Source: Lachnospiraceae bacterium
GTDB taxonomy: Bacteria > Bacillota > Clostridia > Lachnospirales > Lachnospiraceae
NCBI GenBank assembly: GCA_015056865.1
Contig: SVFM01000011.1
Span: 20,991-84,990, forward strand
DNA length: 64,000 nucleotides
Reading direction: 5' to 3'
Part shown: positions 9,022 to 17,904 of the stretch, one piece after another
Layout of the letters: every line of letters starts with the position of its first letter
Position numbering within the stretch: the stretch's first letter is position 1
Made by a program: the position numbers and the translations under genes
Notes under the pieces: model-generated
Database searches by the model: none
Told to the model about the DNA's origin: nothing
Seen by the model: the letters and a program-made list of their open reading frames with translations, nothing else

Positions 9022-9050
9022 ATTTTCTACCTATTTTCCGAAGATGTCAA
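9022..9050 (-). promoter_or_regulatory. Probable promoter of the CobW-CobW-ZIP-ylmH operon
   Basis: Minus-strand TTGACA (9045-9050) and GAAAAT (9022-9027) are 17 bp apart, 35 bp before the CobW ATG. An imperfect inverted repeat (CACAA-N18-TTGTG) lies just upstream of the -35 and could bind a metal regulator; no canonical Zur box is evident. Confidence 0.5.
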
Positions 9051-9255
9051 CCACAAAATCACATGTAACAAATTGTGAAAAAAACATTTGCATATTTTCA
9101 TAATGTCTGCTACACTCTCCTTATCGTTTCGTAACTTTCTGGAAATCTTCCGGTTACAATACATCTTATGATTTTGTCTGCTTTATGCAACTATTTCACT
9201 ACATAGCTTCAGCAATCATGAGATCATTGAAAATCAGGATATCAAGGAGGGAACG

Positions 9256-9588
9256 ATGCCGGAATTATTTGAAAACTTTCAAAGAATTGACATACAAGCT
9301 ACAAGAAAGCAAGCAATGGCTGAGGGCAGAGCTGAAGGTCGAGCCCAGGGACGGGCTGAAGGACGGGCTGAAGGGCTCACTACAGGGAGGGCTCAGGGGC
9401 GTCTGGAAGTCCTCATCGAACTGATCCTGCCCCTGATAGAAAAAGGATGTAGCATTACCGAATTTACCCCATATCTAAACATACCTATATCTGAGATTGA
9501 AATGATATATGATGCAGTAAATAAATGCGGTGATCAGCGGGACATTGCTGAAATTATGAAGTATTGTTCCACTCCATCACAACCATAG
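9256..9588 (+). CDS. Small protein with (A/Q)EGR repeats, Rpn/PD-(D/E)XK-transposase tail type
   Basis: 110 residues: a short N-terminus (MPELFENFQRID), then six or so AEGR/AQGR repeats at residues 22-48, then a helical C-terminus (ITEFTPYLNIPISEIEMIYDAV). This layout matches the C-terminal ends of Rpn/PD-(D/E)XK transposase-like proteins, which carry runs of EGRAEGR, but the nuclease domain is absent. A perfect AGGAGG precedes the ATG, so the remnant may still be translated. It could be a relic of a mobile element. No function is assigned. Confidence 0.6.
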   Translation: MPELFENFQRIDIQATRKQAMAEGRAEGRAQGRAEGRAEGLTTGRAQGRLEVLIELILPLIEKGCSITEFTPYLNIPISEIEMIYDAVNKCGDQRDIAEIMKYCSTPSQP

Positions 9589-9710
9589 ATTTCGCCGACG
9601 ATGTTGAAAATTGTCAATCTTCAAGCAGAAAAAGTCCATTGACTTTACAATTTCACTGTACTAGGATGAACCTAAGAATTTTATTTTCATACTCGAAGGA
9701 GAATATTATC

Positions 9711-10631
9711 ATGGACAGAAAAGCATATTTTTTTATTGATGATGTCATCTGGGTCATCCGCGACCTGGCGCGTCAGCGTCCCGCTTCCATCTTTGACAAT
9801 GCATTCCTGGCAATGCTCAAGAGAGCGCACGATGACAACGGACTGAAGGTTCAGCTGAATCTGTTTTACAGGACCGACTTTTTCTATGGAAGCGATGAAT
9901 TTACCCTTGCGGACATGCCGGATGTCTATAAGGCAGAGTTTGAAGCAGCACATGACTGGCTTCGTTTCGCCTTCCACGCCAAGCAGGAATTCCCGGACTA
10001 TCCCTATGTAAACGCTACTTATGAAGATGTGAAAAATGATTACGAAGCGGTTGCCAGAGAAGTGCGCCGTTTTGCAGGCTGTGAGCTGGCTCCCGCCGTG
10101 GTTCCTCATTGGCTTCCCATCAGCAAGGAGGGATGCCGGGCACTTCGGGATTGTGGTGTAAAATACATAGCTCCCAGCGTAGGGGATAGGACCGAATACA
10201 ACGGTGATCCCACCTGCCTGCCCTACGGTCACGCTGCACGTCTTCTTCAGAACCGTCAGCCCGAAACCATGCTCTTTACAAGACAAACAAAAAACAAGGC
10301 TATTTCCAGTTCCATCTGTGCTTATAACCATATTTCTCAGGAAGAATATGACTCTATTGAGGGTACCATGAATTATATCGAGGATTCCGAACTTGGTATC
10401 CGTTATCGCCAGCTGGGCGGCGGCCCCACCGTCAACCTGAACAACCTGGAAGATTTCCAGCCTGCTTATGACAAACTGATCGGCAGAGAATTTATCGGTA
10501 CCGCGACCCATGAACAGTACTTCTATTCTGACTACTACGCCTATCAGCCGGACACCGCAGAAAAGATCTACTTGATGAGCAAGATCCTTCACGACAATGG
10601 ATATCGCTATATTCACGCTGACGAAATGTAA
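9711..10631 (+). CDS. Polysaccharide deacetylase-like (glycosidase/deacetylase fold) protein
   Basis: 306 residues from the ATG at 9711, which follows GAAGGAGAA. The N-terminus AYFFIDDVIWVIRDLA with the Asp pair, the LNLFYRTDFFY strand, WLRFAFHAKQEFPDYPY and VVPHWLP resemble divergent members of the NodB/glycoside hydrolase-deacetylase superfamily, where D-D and H residues bind a metal. The family match is weak and no substrate can be named. It stands alone between a small repeat protein and a convergent aldolase, and ends at a bidirectional hairpin. Confidence 0.6.
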   Translation: MDRKAYFFIDDVIWVIRDLARQRPASIFDNAFLAMLKRAHDDNGLKVQLNLFYRTDFFYGSDEFTLADMPDVYKAEFEAAHDWLRFAFHAKQEFPDYPYVNATYEDVKNDYEAVAREVRRFAGCELAPAVVPHWLPISKEGCRALRDCGVKYIAPSVGDRTEYNGDPTCLPYGHAARLLQNRQPETMLFTRQTKNKAISSSICAYNHISQEEYDSIEGTMNYIEDSELGIRYRQLGGGPTVNLNNLEDFQPAYDKLIGREFIGTATHEQYFYSDYYAYQPDTAEKIYLMSKILHDNGYRYIHADEM

Positions 10632-10636
10632 ATAAA

Positions 10637-10691
10637 AAAACCTCCTTTCGTAGATTTTGGTTATTTATCTTGTCTACTTAAGGAGGATTTT
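10637..10691. terminator. Bidirectional terminator between convergent genes
   Basis: AAAACCTCCTT pairs with AAGGAGGATTTT, extended by GTAGA/TCTAC nearer an 18-base loop. A and T tracts flank both sides, serving the deacetylase-like gene and the convergent aldolase gene. Confidence 0.75.
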
Positions 10692-10704
10692 ATTGTTCTA
10701 TCTT

Positions 10705-11376
10705 TTACATCTTAAGTTCGCGTAGGATCCGCTCGGTCACGGCCTTGACCACAGCCTCGTCTCCTGAGGTGCCACTAACCGCTTCCACAACACTTGATCC
10801 ACAGGGAATCTGACTGCCAATGAAATTCATCTTGGTATAAAATTCAACGGCATCTACATTATCAAAGGCGTTTTCCAAAGTATCTCCGGAGGCAAACACA
10901 CTCATACCATCAAACAGAAAACCCTTTTTATTCTTAATGCAGTCGATAAGTTCCGCCGAAATCTCACCGGTGGCCTTGTTGTAACAGCCCTTGGGAGCCA
11001 CTCCCAAGTAAACATAGTTCTCGGGCAGCACGCAATCGTTGATGGGGATATTCTTGATCGCATATGCGGTTGAGAACGGCGGCTGTGCGTGAACCAGTGC
11101 ACAGATATTAGGATTCTCCTGATACAAACGGATGTGGAGGGGCATCTCAGAGGTAGGGTTATACTTACCATTTCCAATCTTCTTACCGCTGGCATCCACT
11201 TTAACAATCTTATCCGGGGTCAAGTACATCTTGGCTACGCCGCTGGGTGTGCAGAAAAACTCATTATCACTGTATTTGTAAGAGATATTGCCGTGCTTTG
11301 CACAAACATACCCCTTGGTATAAAGCATCTTTCCTATTTCACATATTTGTCGTCTGATCTCAAATTCTGAAAGCAT
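10705..11376 (-). CDS. Class II aldolase/adducin-like protein with altered metal ligands
   Basis: 223 residues with the fold's landmarks: GNISYKYSDNEFFCTPSG, NPTSEMPLHIRLY, and NPNICALVHAQPPFSTAYA. In L-fuculose-phosphate aldolase the zinc is held by the two His of VVHxH and one His of HHG. Here the second is Gln (VHAQ) and the HHG position reads FDG, so only one His is kept. It may use another metal site, a different reaction, or be catalytically changed. The start follows AAAGGAAA and a good promoter lies upstream. It is monocistronic by the spacing. Confidence 0.85.
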   Translation of the reverse strand: MLSEFEIRRQICEIGKMLYTKGYVCAKHGNISYKYSDNEFFCTPSGVAKMYLTPDKIVKVDASGKKIGNGKYNPTSEMPLHIRLYQENPNICALVHAQPPFSTAYAIKNIPINDCVLPENYVYLGVAPKGCYNKATGEISAELIDCIKNKKGFLFDGMSVFASGDTLENAFDNVDAVEFYTKMNFIGSQIPCGSSVVEAVSGTSGDEAVVKAVTERILRELKM

Positions 11377-11415
11377 AGATTATATTTCCTTTCAAAGCAA
11401 ATTTTTACAGCCACT

Positions 11416-11444
11416 ATTTTAGCACATCTGAATACAAATTTCAA
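11416..11444 (-). promoter_or_regulatory. Promoter of the class II aldolase-like gene
   Basis: Minus-strand TTGAAA (11439-11444) and TAAAAT (11416-11421) are separated by 17 bp; each matches the consensus at five of six positions. Confidence 0.7.
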
Positions 11445-11454
11445 CAAAATGCCA

Positions 11455-11781
11455 CTATATCTTCTTCATTTGAGCCACATCCAGCACAAAGATAGTTGCT
11501 CCACCCACCTGTACCTCCTCCGGCACACTCATGTGGGTCATACCTAAGCCATAGGAGGCTGTAGGAGAGCTGACCTGCTTGCGGGTTGTGCAATGATGCT
11601 CCAGGATCCCAATCGCTTTGTCTGTATTCTCATCTTCTGTTCCAATCAAAAGTGTGGTGTTGCCCACCATCAAAAAACCGCCGCTGGTGGTCAGCTTGGT
11701 CACTCCAAAGCCGGCCTCCGTCAGGGCTGCGGAAACCCTTGCGCTGTCATCATTGTTCACAATTGCAAGAATCAGTTTCAT
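11455..11781 (-). CDS. darA: Cyclic-di-AMP receptor, DarA/PstA (YaaQ) family
   Basis: A 108-residue PII-like signal protein. The N-terminus MKLILAIVNNDDSARVSAAL, the following LTTSGGFLMVGNTTLLIG, and the C-terminal GGATIFVLDV are diagnostic of DarA/PstA, which binds c-di-AMP. The ATG at 11781 is chosen because GAGGTGG sits just before it and homologues begin MKLI. It follows the ABC exporter and the DUF1854 gene with short gaps, so it may be co-transcribed with them, an unusual context for DarA. Its downstream partner is not known. Confidence 0.9.
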   Translation of the reverse strand: MKLILAIVNNDDSARVSAALTEAGFGVTKLTTSGGFLMVGNTTLLIGTEDENTDKAIGILEHHCTTRKQVSSPTASYGLGMTHMSVPEEVQVGGATIFVLDVAQMKKI

Positions 11782-11808
11782 GTTTTTTCCACCTCTCATC
11801 TATTTTTA

Positions 11809-12297
11809 TTACAAGAATGAATCGATCAACTGACGGCTGTGCTTGTCTAACTGGCGCAGGTCAGGTATCTCATAACGATTGTCATTGATGTCACGGATGA
11901 GCACCCGAATTCCGTAAAGCAGTTTCAGTCCGTGAACTATGTTGCGAATTTCAATAAATACATGTCCACGGTCTGTCTCCACCTCAAATCTGAGCACTCC
12001 ATACTTTTCCCTACAGTCTATGATCCTGGTAATCTTGGGGATCATATAATATTCCTCCAAGCAGCCCTCAATGATCTCCCGATCCTTTGGCGGCAAGGTG
12101 CGCATATCCCGGATAATGGCCTGCTCAACCCCTTTTTCATCCAGTAGGGTGATGTATTTTTCCAGCCCGGACATGGGAAACAGTCGGTGAGGCTCCAGAT
12201 TTTCAAACTTGCGGCCATCATACAATTCCATGTCAACAAAAGTAATATCTTTGCGCGTAAAACGCGCCATATCGTTTTCTATATACAAGCGTGCCAT
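11809..12297 (-). CDS. DUF1854 domain protein, partner of the ABC exporter
   Basis: 162 residues of a domain of unknown function usually found next to an ABC exporter, in some genomes near cyanophycin genes. The middle contains LFPMSGLEKYITLLDEKG and the conserved IRDMRTLPP, with RGHVFIEIRNIV near the end. Its ATG overlaps the ABC stop by one base (TGATG), so the two are translated together. No membrane segment or signal peptide is visible; it is probably a cytoplasmic partner of the transporter. No cyanophycin gene is present in this window. Confidence 0.85.
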   Translation of the reverse strand: MARLYIENDMARFTRKDITFVDMELYDGRKFENLEPHRLFPMSGLEKYITLLDEKGVEQAIIRDMRTLPPKDREIIEGCLEEYYMIPKITRIIDCREKYGVLRFEVETDRGHVFIEIRNIVHGLKLLYGIRVLIRDINDNRYEIPDLRQLDKHSRQLIDSFL

Positions 12298-14672
12298 CAG
12301 TCAAACCTCTCTTCCTCTTTCATCTTGCGAGTCTGATCAGACATTGTCTGAATCTGAACGAGCTTGTAGTACTTGCCCTGCAGTGCAATCAGTTCCTCCG
12401 GTGAACCCATCTCGATGATTTCTCCCTTGTCCACCACTATGATCTTGTTTGCCTTGCGCAGGGTGGACAGACGATGGGCGATCATCAAAGTGGTTCTGCC
12501 GTGAATCAGATTATCAATCGCATCCTGGATCAGACTTTCTGTCTCAGAATCCACGGAAGCGGTAGCCTCATCCAAAAACAATATGCTGGGATTTTTCAGC
12601 ACCGCCCTGGCAATGCTCAGACGCTGGCGCTCACCACCGGATAAGCCTATTCCACGCTCTCCCAGCAACGTATCGTATCCATCCGGAAGTCTGGCAATAA
12701 ATTCATGGGCGTTGGCAACCTCCGCCGCATGGATCACCTGCTCAACCTGCACATTCTCCACGCCATAGGCAATATTTTTATAAATGGTCTCATGGAACAT
12801 CATGGGCTCCTGCTGTACATAACCGATCTCAGAGCGGTAAAATTCCATATCAATGTCCTTGATATTGATCCCATCCATCAGGATCTCCCCGTCGTAATGG
12901 TCATAGTACCTCATGAGCAGGTTGATCAGCGTAGACTTTCCTGCACCTGTGGTTCCTACAATCCCTACAATATCTCCCGGCTCGATGACCAGATTCACGT
13001 TGGACAATGTTTTTTTCGAACGGTCAAAGGAAAAGTTCACATTTTTAAACTCAATCCTTCCCTTCAGCCGATCCGGATGCTTACCCTTGGCAAAATCCAC
13101 CTCCGGCTCTGCATCGATAATATCCAGTATACGCTCTGCAGCATTCAGGGCTCCCTGGTAGGAATCATTAAAGTTTGCAAAGAAGTTTACCGGTCCATAA
13201 AACATGCTGGTATAGGAAATAAAAGATACCAACAATCCAGCAGATACAAAGCCCGGATCATCAATGACCAGACTTCCCCCCACACCCCAGATCAACAGAG
13301 AGCCGCAGGTAACCACAAACCCCACAATATTTGGGAATAGAGTGGTTATCTTAGAGGCCTTGATATCCGTTTTTAACCACTCTCCATTGTATTTTACAAA
13401 ATTGTCTACACTTCTCTTTTCATTGGCAAAGGCCTTGATCACCCGGATTCCCGGGATGGTATCAGTAAGAATCGAGGTGACTGCTGTCCATCTGCGCCAG
13501 ATCCGGCGATAATAAGGATGTATCTTCTTGCCAAAGGTACGAGAACCCATTACCACAAAAGGAACCGGTATCAAAGAAAGCAGGGTCAGTTGCCAGTTCA
13601 TGGTAAACATAATCACAATGATACCCACCAGCTGAAAAAACTGTACCACAACCTCCTGAGTAACCCGGAGCATAAAGGCCTGGATCGTGTTACTGTCTCC
13701 ACTGATACGATTAATCACAGATCCGGTGGAGGTACGGTCATAAAACCGCATAGGCAGATGCTGGGCCTTTTCATACACATCATTCCGAAGATCGGCCACA
13801 ATTTTATCTCCTGCCACCTTCAGTCTATAGGACCGGATGGCTCCCACTCCGTACTGCACCACATAAGTGACAAGCAGCATCAGCACGCACATCAATAGCT
13901 TGTCCTTCCTGCCGTTTGGCAGCACATCATCCACCAGCATCCTGGTCATGTAGGGCGGCACCAGGGCTACACCTGTGGTGATGATGGCAAGCAACATACA
14001 AAACAACAGTTCATACTTGTAGGGCAATATGTATTTGGCCAGTTTTGCCACTACTTTGTTCTTGGACTGGCAGTTCATGCACTGGGCTCCGGGTCGGATC
14101 AACGTCCTTCCGCATTTGGGGCATACACAAAATTGCTTTTCAAATGCCACTGCCACAATCCGCAGTTCGTCTTCTATGTCATTGCCTGCTGCCACATTTT
14201 GAATAAAACGTGCTGCAGCATCATAGAGAGACGCAACCTTGTTGGAAAAACGGATAAAGTTGGTATACTCCTTGCTCCGATCCACATACTCTGACTTGGA
14301 ATCATCCATGGACAGTATCAGCATGGCATTGGCATAATACCGCTTGGCATAGGCCCGCTTTACCTTGTCATAGCTGTGGGTCTTTACGCCTTCAGGAAAG
14401 GCCTGATCAAAACCATAGATCAACTTGTCCGTCACTGCAAGCATAGATTTGGCATACTTACTGTGGATATTCAAGTCACCGATAATGACAAACAATAATC
14501 TTTCGCCCTGAGGGATCGCTGCCTCCAACTTTGCCACATCTTCCTGGGTTAAGCTTTTGTTGGCAATAAACTCATTGCCGCGAAAAGGATCATTGACAAT
14601 ATAACCCTTTCGCTCCGCGCCGGCATCTTCCGCCGCTCTGGGACGGATCTTCTGATTTGCTTCGTTACTCAT
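12297..14672 (-). CDS. ABC exporter (permease-ATPase) with N-terminal PH-like and zinc-ribbon extension
   Basis: 791 residues. The first 205 precede the transporter: a PH-like or partner-binding region (KLIYGFDQAF, KRYYANAMLILSMDD), then a zinc ribbon with CPKC (184-187) and CMNC (198-201). Six membrane segments follow from about 215, and a C-terminal nucleotide-binding domain carries GTTGAGKST, the signature LSGGERQRLS and ILFLDEATASVD. This is a type IV exporter half, probably a homodimer. Substrate is unknown. AGGAGGACAGG precedes the ATG. DUF1854 overlaps its end. Confidence 0.93.
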   Translation of the reverse strand: MSNEANQKIRPRAAEDAGAERKGYIVNDPFRGNEFIANKSLTQEDVAKLEAAIPQGERLLFVIIGDLNIHSKYAKSMLAVTDKLIYGFDQAFPEGVKTHSYDKVKRAYAKRYYANAMLILSMDDSKSEYVDRSKEYTNFIRFSNKVASLYDAAARFIQNVAAGNDIEDELRIVAVAFEKQFCVCPKCGRTLIRPGAQCMNCQSKNKVVAKLAKYILPYKYELLFCMLLAIITTGVALVPPYMTRMLVDDVLPNGRKDKLLMCVLMLLVTYVVQYGVGAIRSYRLKVAGDKIVADLRNDVYEKAQHLPMRFYDRTSTGSVINRISGDSNTIQAFMLRVTQEVVVQFFQLVGIIVIMFTMNWQLTLLSLIPVPFVVMGSRTFGKKIHPYYRRIWRRWTAVTSILTDTIPGIRVIKAFANEKRSVDNFVKYNGEWLKTDIKASKITTLFPNIVGFVVTCGSLLIWGVGGSLVIDDPGFVSAGLLVSFISYTSMFYGPVNFFANFNDSYQGALNAAERILDIIDAEPEVDFAKGKHPDRLKGRIEFKNVNFSFDRSKKTLSNVNLVIEPGDIVGIVGTTGAGKSTLINLLMRYYDHYDGEILMDGINIKDIDMEFYRSEIGYVQQEPMMFHETIYKNIAYGVENVQVEQVIHAAEVANAHEFIARLPDGYDTLLGERGIGLSGGERQRLSIARAVLKNPSILFLDEATASVDSETESLIQDAIDNLIHGRTTLMIAHRLSTLRKANKIIVVDKGEIIEMGSPEELIALQGKYYKLVQIQTMSDQTRKMKEEERFD

Positions 14673-14826
14673 TTTCCTGTCCTCCTGTGTAGCTGTTTTC
14701 AGTATTGCACATCGAAAAAATTAAACGTTCCTCTACAAATCATCTGTTTGCGGTCAGTGTATCATGATATTGCCCAAAATCATATGGGTATTTTTACTAA
14801 ATTCACTTTATTTTTTTTGCCAGATA

Positions 14827-17166
14827 TCAACAAATTTTCTGAATCTCCAGAACCACCTGTTGGCCCTTTTCCAGGATAAGTTCCCGCTCCTGTTTACCGT
14901 CTGAGGCAAAGCACATGTCAGCCGGCAACACGAGCAAGGCCTTCATGGGGCTGTTTAACTGGCAAAGCTCCACTTTGGCTGAATCTTCTTTCCACTCAAA
15001 GGTTGCCTTCGTATTGGTGCGCAGCAACAAGGGGCCCATCTTTCCGCTCTTCCATTTCTTAGGCATAGCCCGGAACAAGTAGATCTCATCTTTTGTGGAA
15101 AAGGCAAACATCTCATTAATGGCGGCCACAATGCCCATATTGGCATCCACCTGCACCGGCGGATATAGATCCACACAGTCTGCCACGCCCATTCTTCTCC
15201 AGTCATTATGCAGGGTCAAAAGGTTTCGCATCACGTTGGACTTGGCCAGGCAATTGATGGCACCCAAGGCCTCATCGCCCTTGCCCAGTCTGGCATACAC
15301 ATTGGCCATATAGGAAAGTGACCAACCGGATTGATCCTTTAAGCCCACAACCTTGCGTTTCTCCACCGCAACTGCCGCAGCCTGATGCATAACCGAATTG
15401 TTCTTCTCTGTGATCTCTGTCCCCGGGAAGACGGGATACAAATGGGACTCGTGTCTGTGGGCATAGTTATCCTCATAAAAGGGATGCATCCACTCTGCCA
15501 GTGCTCCATCCTTATTGATCTGATAATCCGGGATCTTCTTTAACATACTCTTCCACATTTCCAGCTTTTCAGTATATTTACCCGTGGTGGCAACCGCTTC
15601 TATCATATTGGTCAACAGTTCCTTCAAAATAGCAAAATCCATGGTTGCATTAACGGTCACCTGGGCTGTGGAATGTAGATCCCGCTCCACGTTCAGCGGA
15701 ATATTTTCCGGGGAATTGGAAGGCGCAAACACAAAATATCCGTTCTCATCTTCAAACAGGAAGTCTTCGTAAAACAAAAGGGCTTCATACATAAAGGGCA
15801 TCGCTCGTTCTCTTAGAAATTCTTCATCTCTGGTACACAGCCAATAATCATAATAGTGCTGTGCCACCCAACCGGCACCTCCGGTCCAGTTGATGATATG
15901 GGGGTTATAAATTTTATGTACATTACTGTATGGCGTGTTTACTGCGCAGATATTAATGCCCCGGCAGCCAAAGATCTTTCTGGCATTCTCCCGGAAATCC
16001 TCCATCCGCTCCTCCACATAATGAAATACAGACTTTAAAAGCTCCGGCATATTGCCACTGAGTGCCTGCCAATAAATGATCTGTACATTTACGTTAAACA
16101 TATTCCAGGGCCAGGACGCCTTATATCCGCCCATCCACAGCCCGTAAAGAGTGCAGGGATAGCCGTCCGGCTTGGTTGCACAGACCAATAGATACCTTCC
16201 AAAGGACCACAGTTTTTCCACCAGTTCCTCCGGTGCCTCGTCCTCATAGGCTTCCAAAAGCAATTCCTCGTTGGCAGTACCGTATTCTTTTTCTCCGATC
16301 TGAAAGACCGTCTCTTCAAAGATTTCTCTGTGCAGAGCCGCATGTTTTTCAAGCTCTGCATCGTAATCAAAGTCTTTGTTGATCTCTGCCTCAAGCTTTT
16401 CAAAACATTCTTTTCTATCACCTTCAATGAATGTTTTCAGGCACAGATCGATCCGGGATGCGCCCCGGATGCGGATAGCATCCTTTTCATAGCACTCCGT
16501 TCCGTTATGCCTTATGTAACATACCGCGCCAAAATCTGTATCATCCTCTTCCTTATGTGCTGCATAATAGATAAACCCATCCTTACAGATGGTCTCCTGC
16601 TGTCCCGGAGGTGTCATATCGGCGATGGTCTGCAAATCATGCACTTTCAGACTAAAGGAGGCATTGTACAATGCATCACCGTCCACCTCAATCTTGTAAT
16701 AAGCGGTGTCATCCACTCTGGAGACAAAAAAGCTTCTCCGGTATTGGGTATCTCCCTCCTGCCACTTGACCAGTGCCTGGGCCTTGGACATATCCAGTTC
16801 CCTGGAATAATGCTTGAAGCAGTCATGGGTATAAGTAACTATATCTATATCACACAGGGGCAACGGACGCCCCAGCTTGGTACCCTTGTATCCCAGCGTA
16901 GCAAATTCGTTCCCTATGAGATTTTCAGCCTCCACCACCTTGTTTTGCAAGAGCAGCTCCCGCATTTTGGGGATCACGTGGCTTACATCCGGCATGGGTT
17001 TATTCACATAATCCCACCAGAGTTTTGCATGATTGATGGCTATGATCTCATGATACACTCCCCCGTAGACCAAGGCTCCGATCTGCCCGTTTCCCACAGG
17101 AGTTGCCTCTCGCCAGTTCTCATTGGGCCAAGCTGCCGGATACCTCATACGCAAATAGTTTCTCAT
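14827..17166 (-). CDS. Glycoside hydrolase family 95-like (alpha-L-fucosidase type) protein
   Basis: 779 residues, cytoplasmic as no signal peptide is seen. The N-terminal beta domain starts YPAAWPNENWREATPVGNGQ, the conserved GNG of GH95. FNVNVQIIYWQA aligns with the catalytic Asn pair region, APSNSPEN holds the catalytic Glu region, and VDANMG near the end the conserved Asp. The family releases 1,2-linked L-fucose or L-galactose, so host or plant glycans are likely substrates, but exact linkage is not readable. GGAAAGGAG precedes the ATG at 17166. It follows the lipoprotein gene by 28 bp. Confidence 0.88.
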   Translation of the reverse strand: MRNYLRMRYPAAWPNENWREATPVGNGQIGALVYGGVYHEIIAINHAKLWWDYVNKPMPDVSHVIPKMRELLLQNKVVEAENLIGNEFATLGYKGTKLGRPLPLCDIDIVTYTHDCFKHYSRELDMSKAQALVKWQEGDTQYRRSFFVSRVDDTAYYKIEVDGDALYNASFSLKVHDLQTIADMTPPGQQETICKDGFIYYAAHKEEDDTDFGAVCYIRHNGTECYEKDAIRIRGASRIDLCLKTFIEGDRKECFEKLEAEINKDFDYDAELEKHAALHREIFEETVFQIGEKEYGTANEELLLEAYEDEAPEELVEKLWSFGRYLLVCATKPDGYPCTLYGLWMGGYKASWPWNMFNVNVQIIYWQALSGNMPELLKSVFHYVEERMEDFRENARKIFGCRGINICAVNTPYSNVHKIYNPHIINWTGGAGWVAQHYYDYWLCTRDEEFLRERAMPFMYEALLFYEDFLFEDENGYFVFAPSNSPENIPLNVERDLHSTAQVTVNATMDFAILKELLTNMIEAVATTGKYTEKLEMWKSMLKKIPDYQINKDGALAEWMHPFYEDNYAHRHESHLYPVFPGTEITEKNNSVMHQAAAVAVEKRKVVGLKDQSGWSLSYMANVYARLGKGDEALGAINCLAKSNVMRNLLTLHNDWRRMGVADCVDLYPPVQVDANMGIVAAINEMFAFSTKDEIYLFRAMPKKWKSGKMGPLLLRTNTKATFEWKEDSAKVELCQLNSPMKALLVLPADMCFASDGKQERELILEKGQQVVLEIQKIC

Positions 17167-17194
17167 ATTTCTCTCCTTTCCTCGGACACATCTA

Positions 17195-17821
17195 TCAGCG
17201 CCCGCCGTAACCACTGTTTTTCCATTCTGCCTCTATCATACTGACAGGCAGCACTGCCACTTCTTCCTTCCCGTCTCCGCCGCAAAGGATACCGATAAAT
17301 CCTCCCTGCTGATCGAAAACGCCGCATCCCGACATGCCATTTTTTACATCTGAAGCCTTTGCCCACAGCATGTGATATCCAAAATCCTCCATGTAGATCC
17401 AGCAACTAAGTACACTGCCCTTACAGCGCTTTTCCTGACCTCCCCAGAAGCCATAGATGGTAATCCCATCTCCCTCTGACAACTCATTAAAGCTTGCTGT
17501 ATCCATTCCCGTCACCTGATACGGTTGTTCCGTTTCTTCTATAGGCACTTTTAAAAAAGCCAGATCCACATTTGGGGATATATAATATTCTTCCACGGTT
17601 ACTTGCATGCCGTCCACCACTGCCACTTTGGGTTCCTGTCCCACAACATGTGCCGCCGTACACAAGACGTAGTTCTCTTCTTCCTTTTCCAAAACCACTG
17701 CGTTGCCGCTGCCGGAACCGATCACCAAAGAAACCACTTGTTTTTGCTCCGGTTTACATGCTGCAAGAGAGCAAATGATACATGCCAACACCAACGACGC
17801 CACAAAACATTTTTTTTTCAT
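17195..17821 (-). CDS. Trypsin-like serine protease-fold lipoprotein
   Basis: About 208 residues from the ATG at 17821. A signal peptide ends in the lipobox SLAAC, so the protein is probably lipid-anchored outside the membrane. The chymotrypsin-fold triad positions are visible: CTAAHVV (His), NVDLAFLKV (Asp), and GMSGCGVFD (Ser, with GMSGCG in place of the common GNSGGP). It is much shorter than HtrA and lacks a PDZ domain. The gene is upstream of GH95 in the same direction. A target is unknown. Confidence 0.75.
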   Translation of the reverse strand: MKKKCFVASLVLACIICSLAACKPEQKQVVSLVIGSGSGNAVVLEKEEENYVLCTAAHVVGQEPKVAVVDGMQVTVEEYYISPNVDLAFLKVPIEETEQPYQVTGMDTASFNELSEGDGITIYGFWGGQEKRCKGSVLSCWIYMEDFGYHMLWAKASDVKNGMSGCGVFDQQGGFIGILCGGDGKEEVAVLPVSMIEAEWKNSGYGGR

Positions 17822-17864
17822 CCCTAACACCTGTTTTAACCCCACGGGCTTTCTCTTTTTAATA

Positions 17865-17898
17865 GACCGCCCACGAAAGTCTCCTTCCGTAAGCGGTC
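17865..17898 (-). terminator. Hairpin downstream of rnpB
   Basis: GACCGC pairs with GCGGTC around an inner AAG/CTT stem, just beyond the RNase P 3' end. It is followed by TATTAAAAAG rather than a T run, so it may act as a processing or weak termination signal. It lies 44 bp before the protease start. Confidence 0.5.
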
Positions 17899-17904
17899 AT
17901 AATA

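Noticed and set aside
9043..9100. Zur or CtsR-type operator near the CobW promoter
   Set aside because: The inverted repeat is imperfect and matches no known consensus; left as a remark only.
16330..17244. 304-residue plus-strand frame opposite the GH95 gene
   Set aside because: Antisense shadow without a ribosome site; GH95 motifs are intact on the minus strand.
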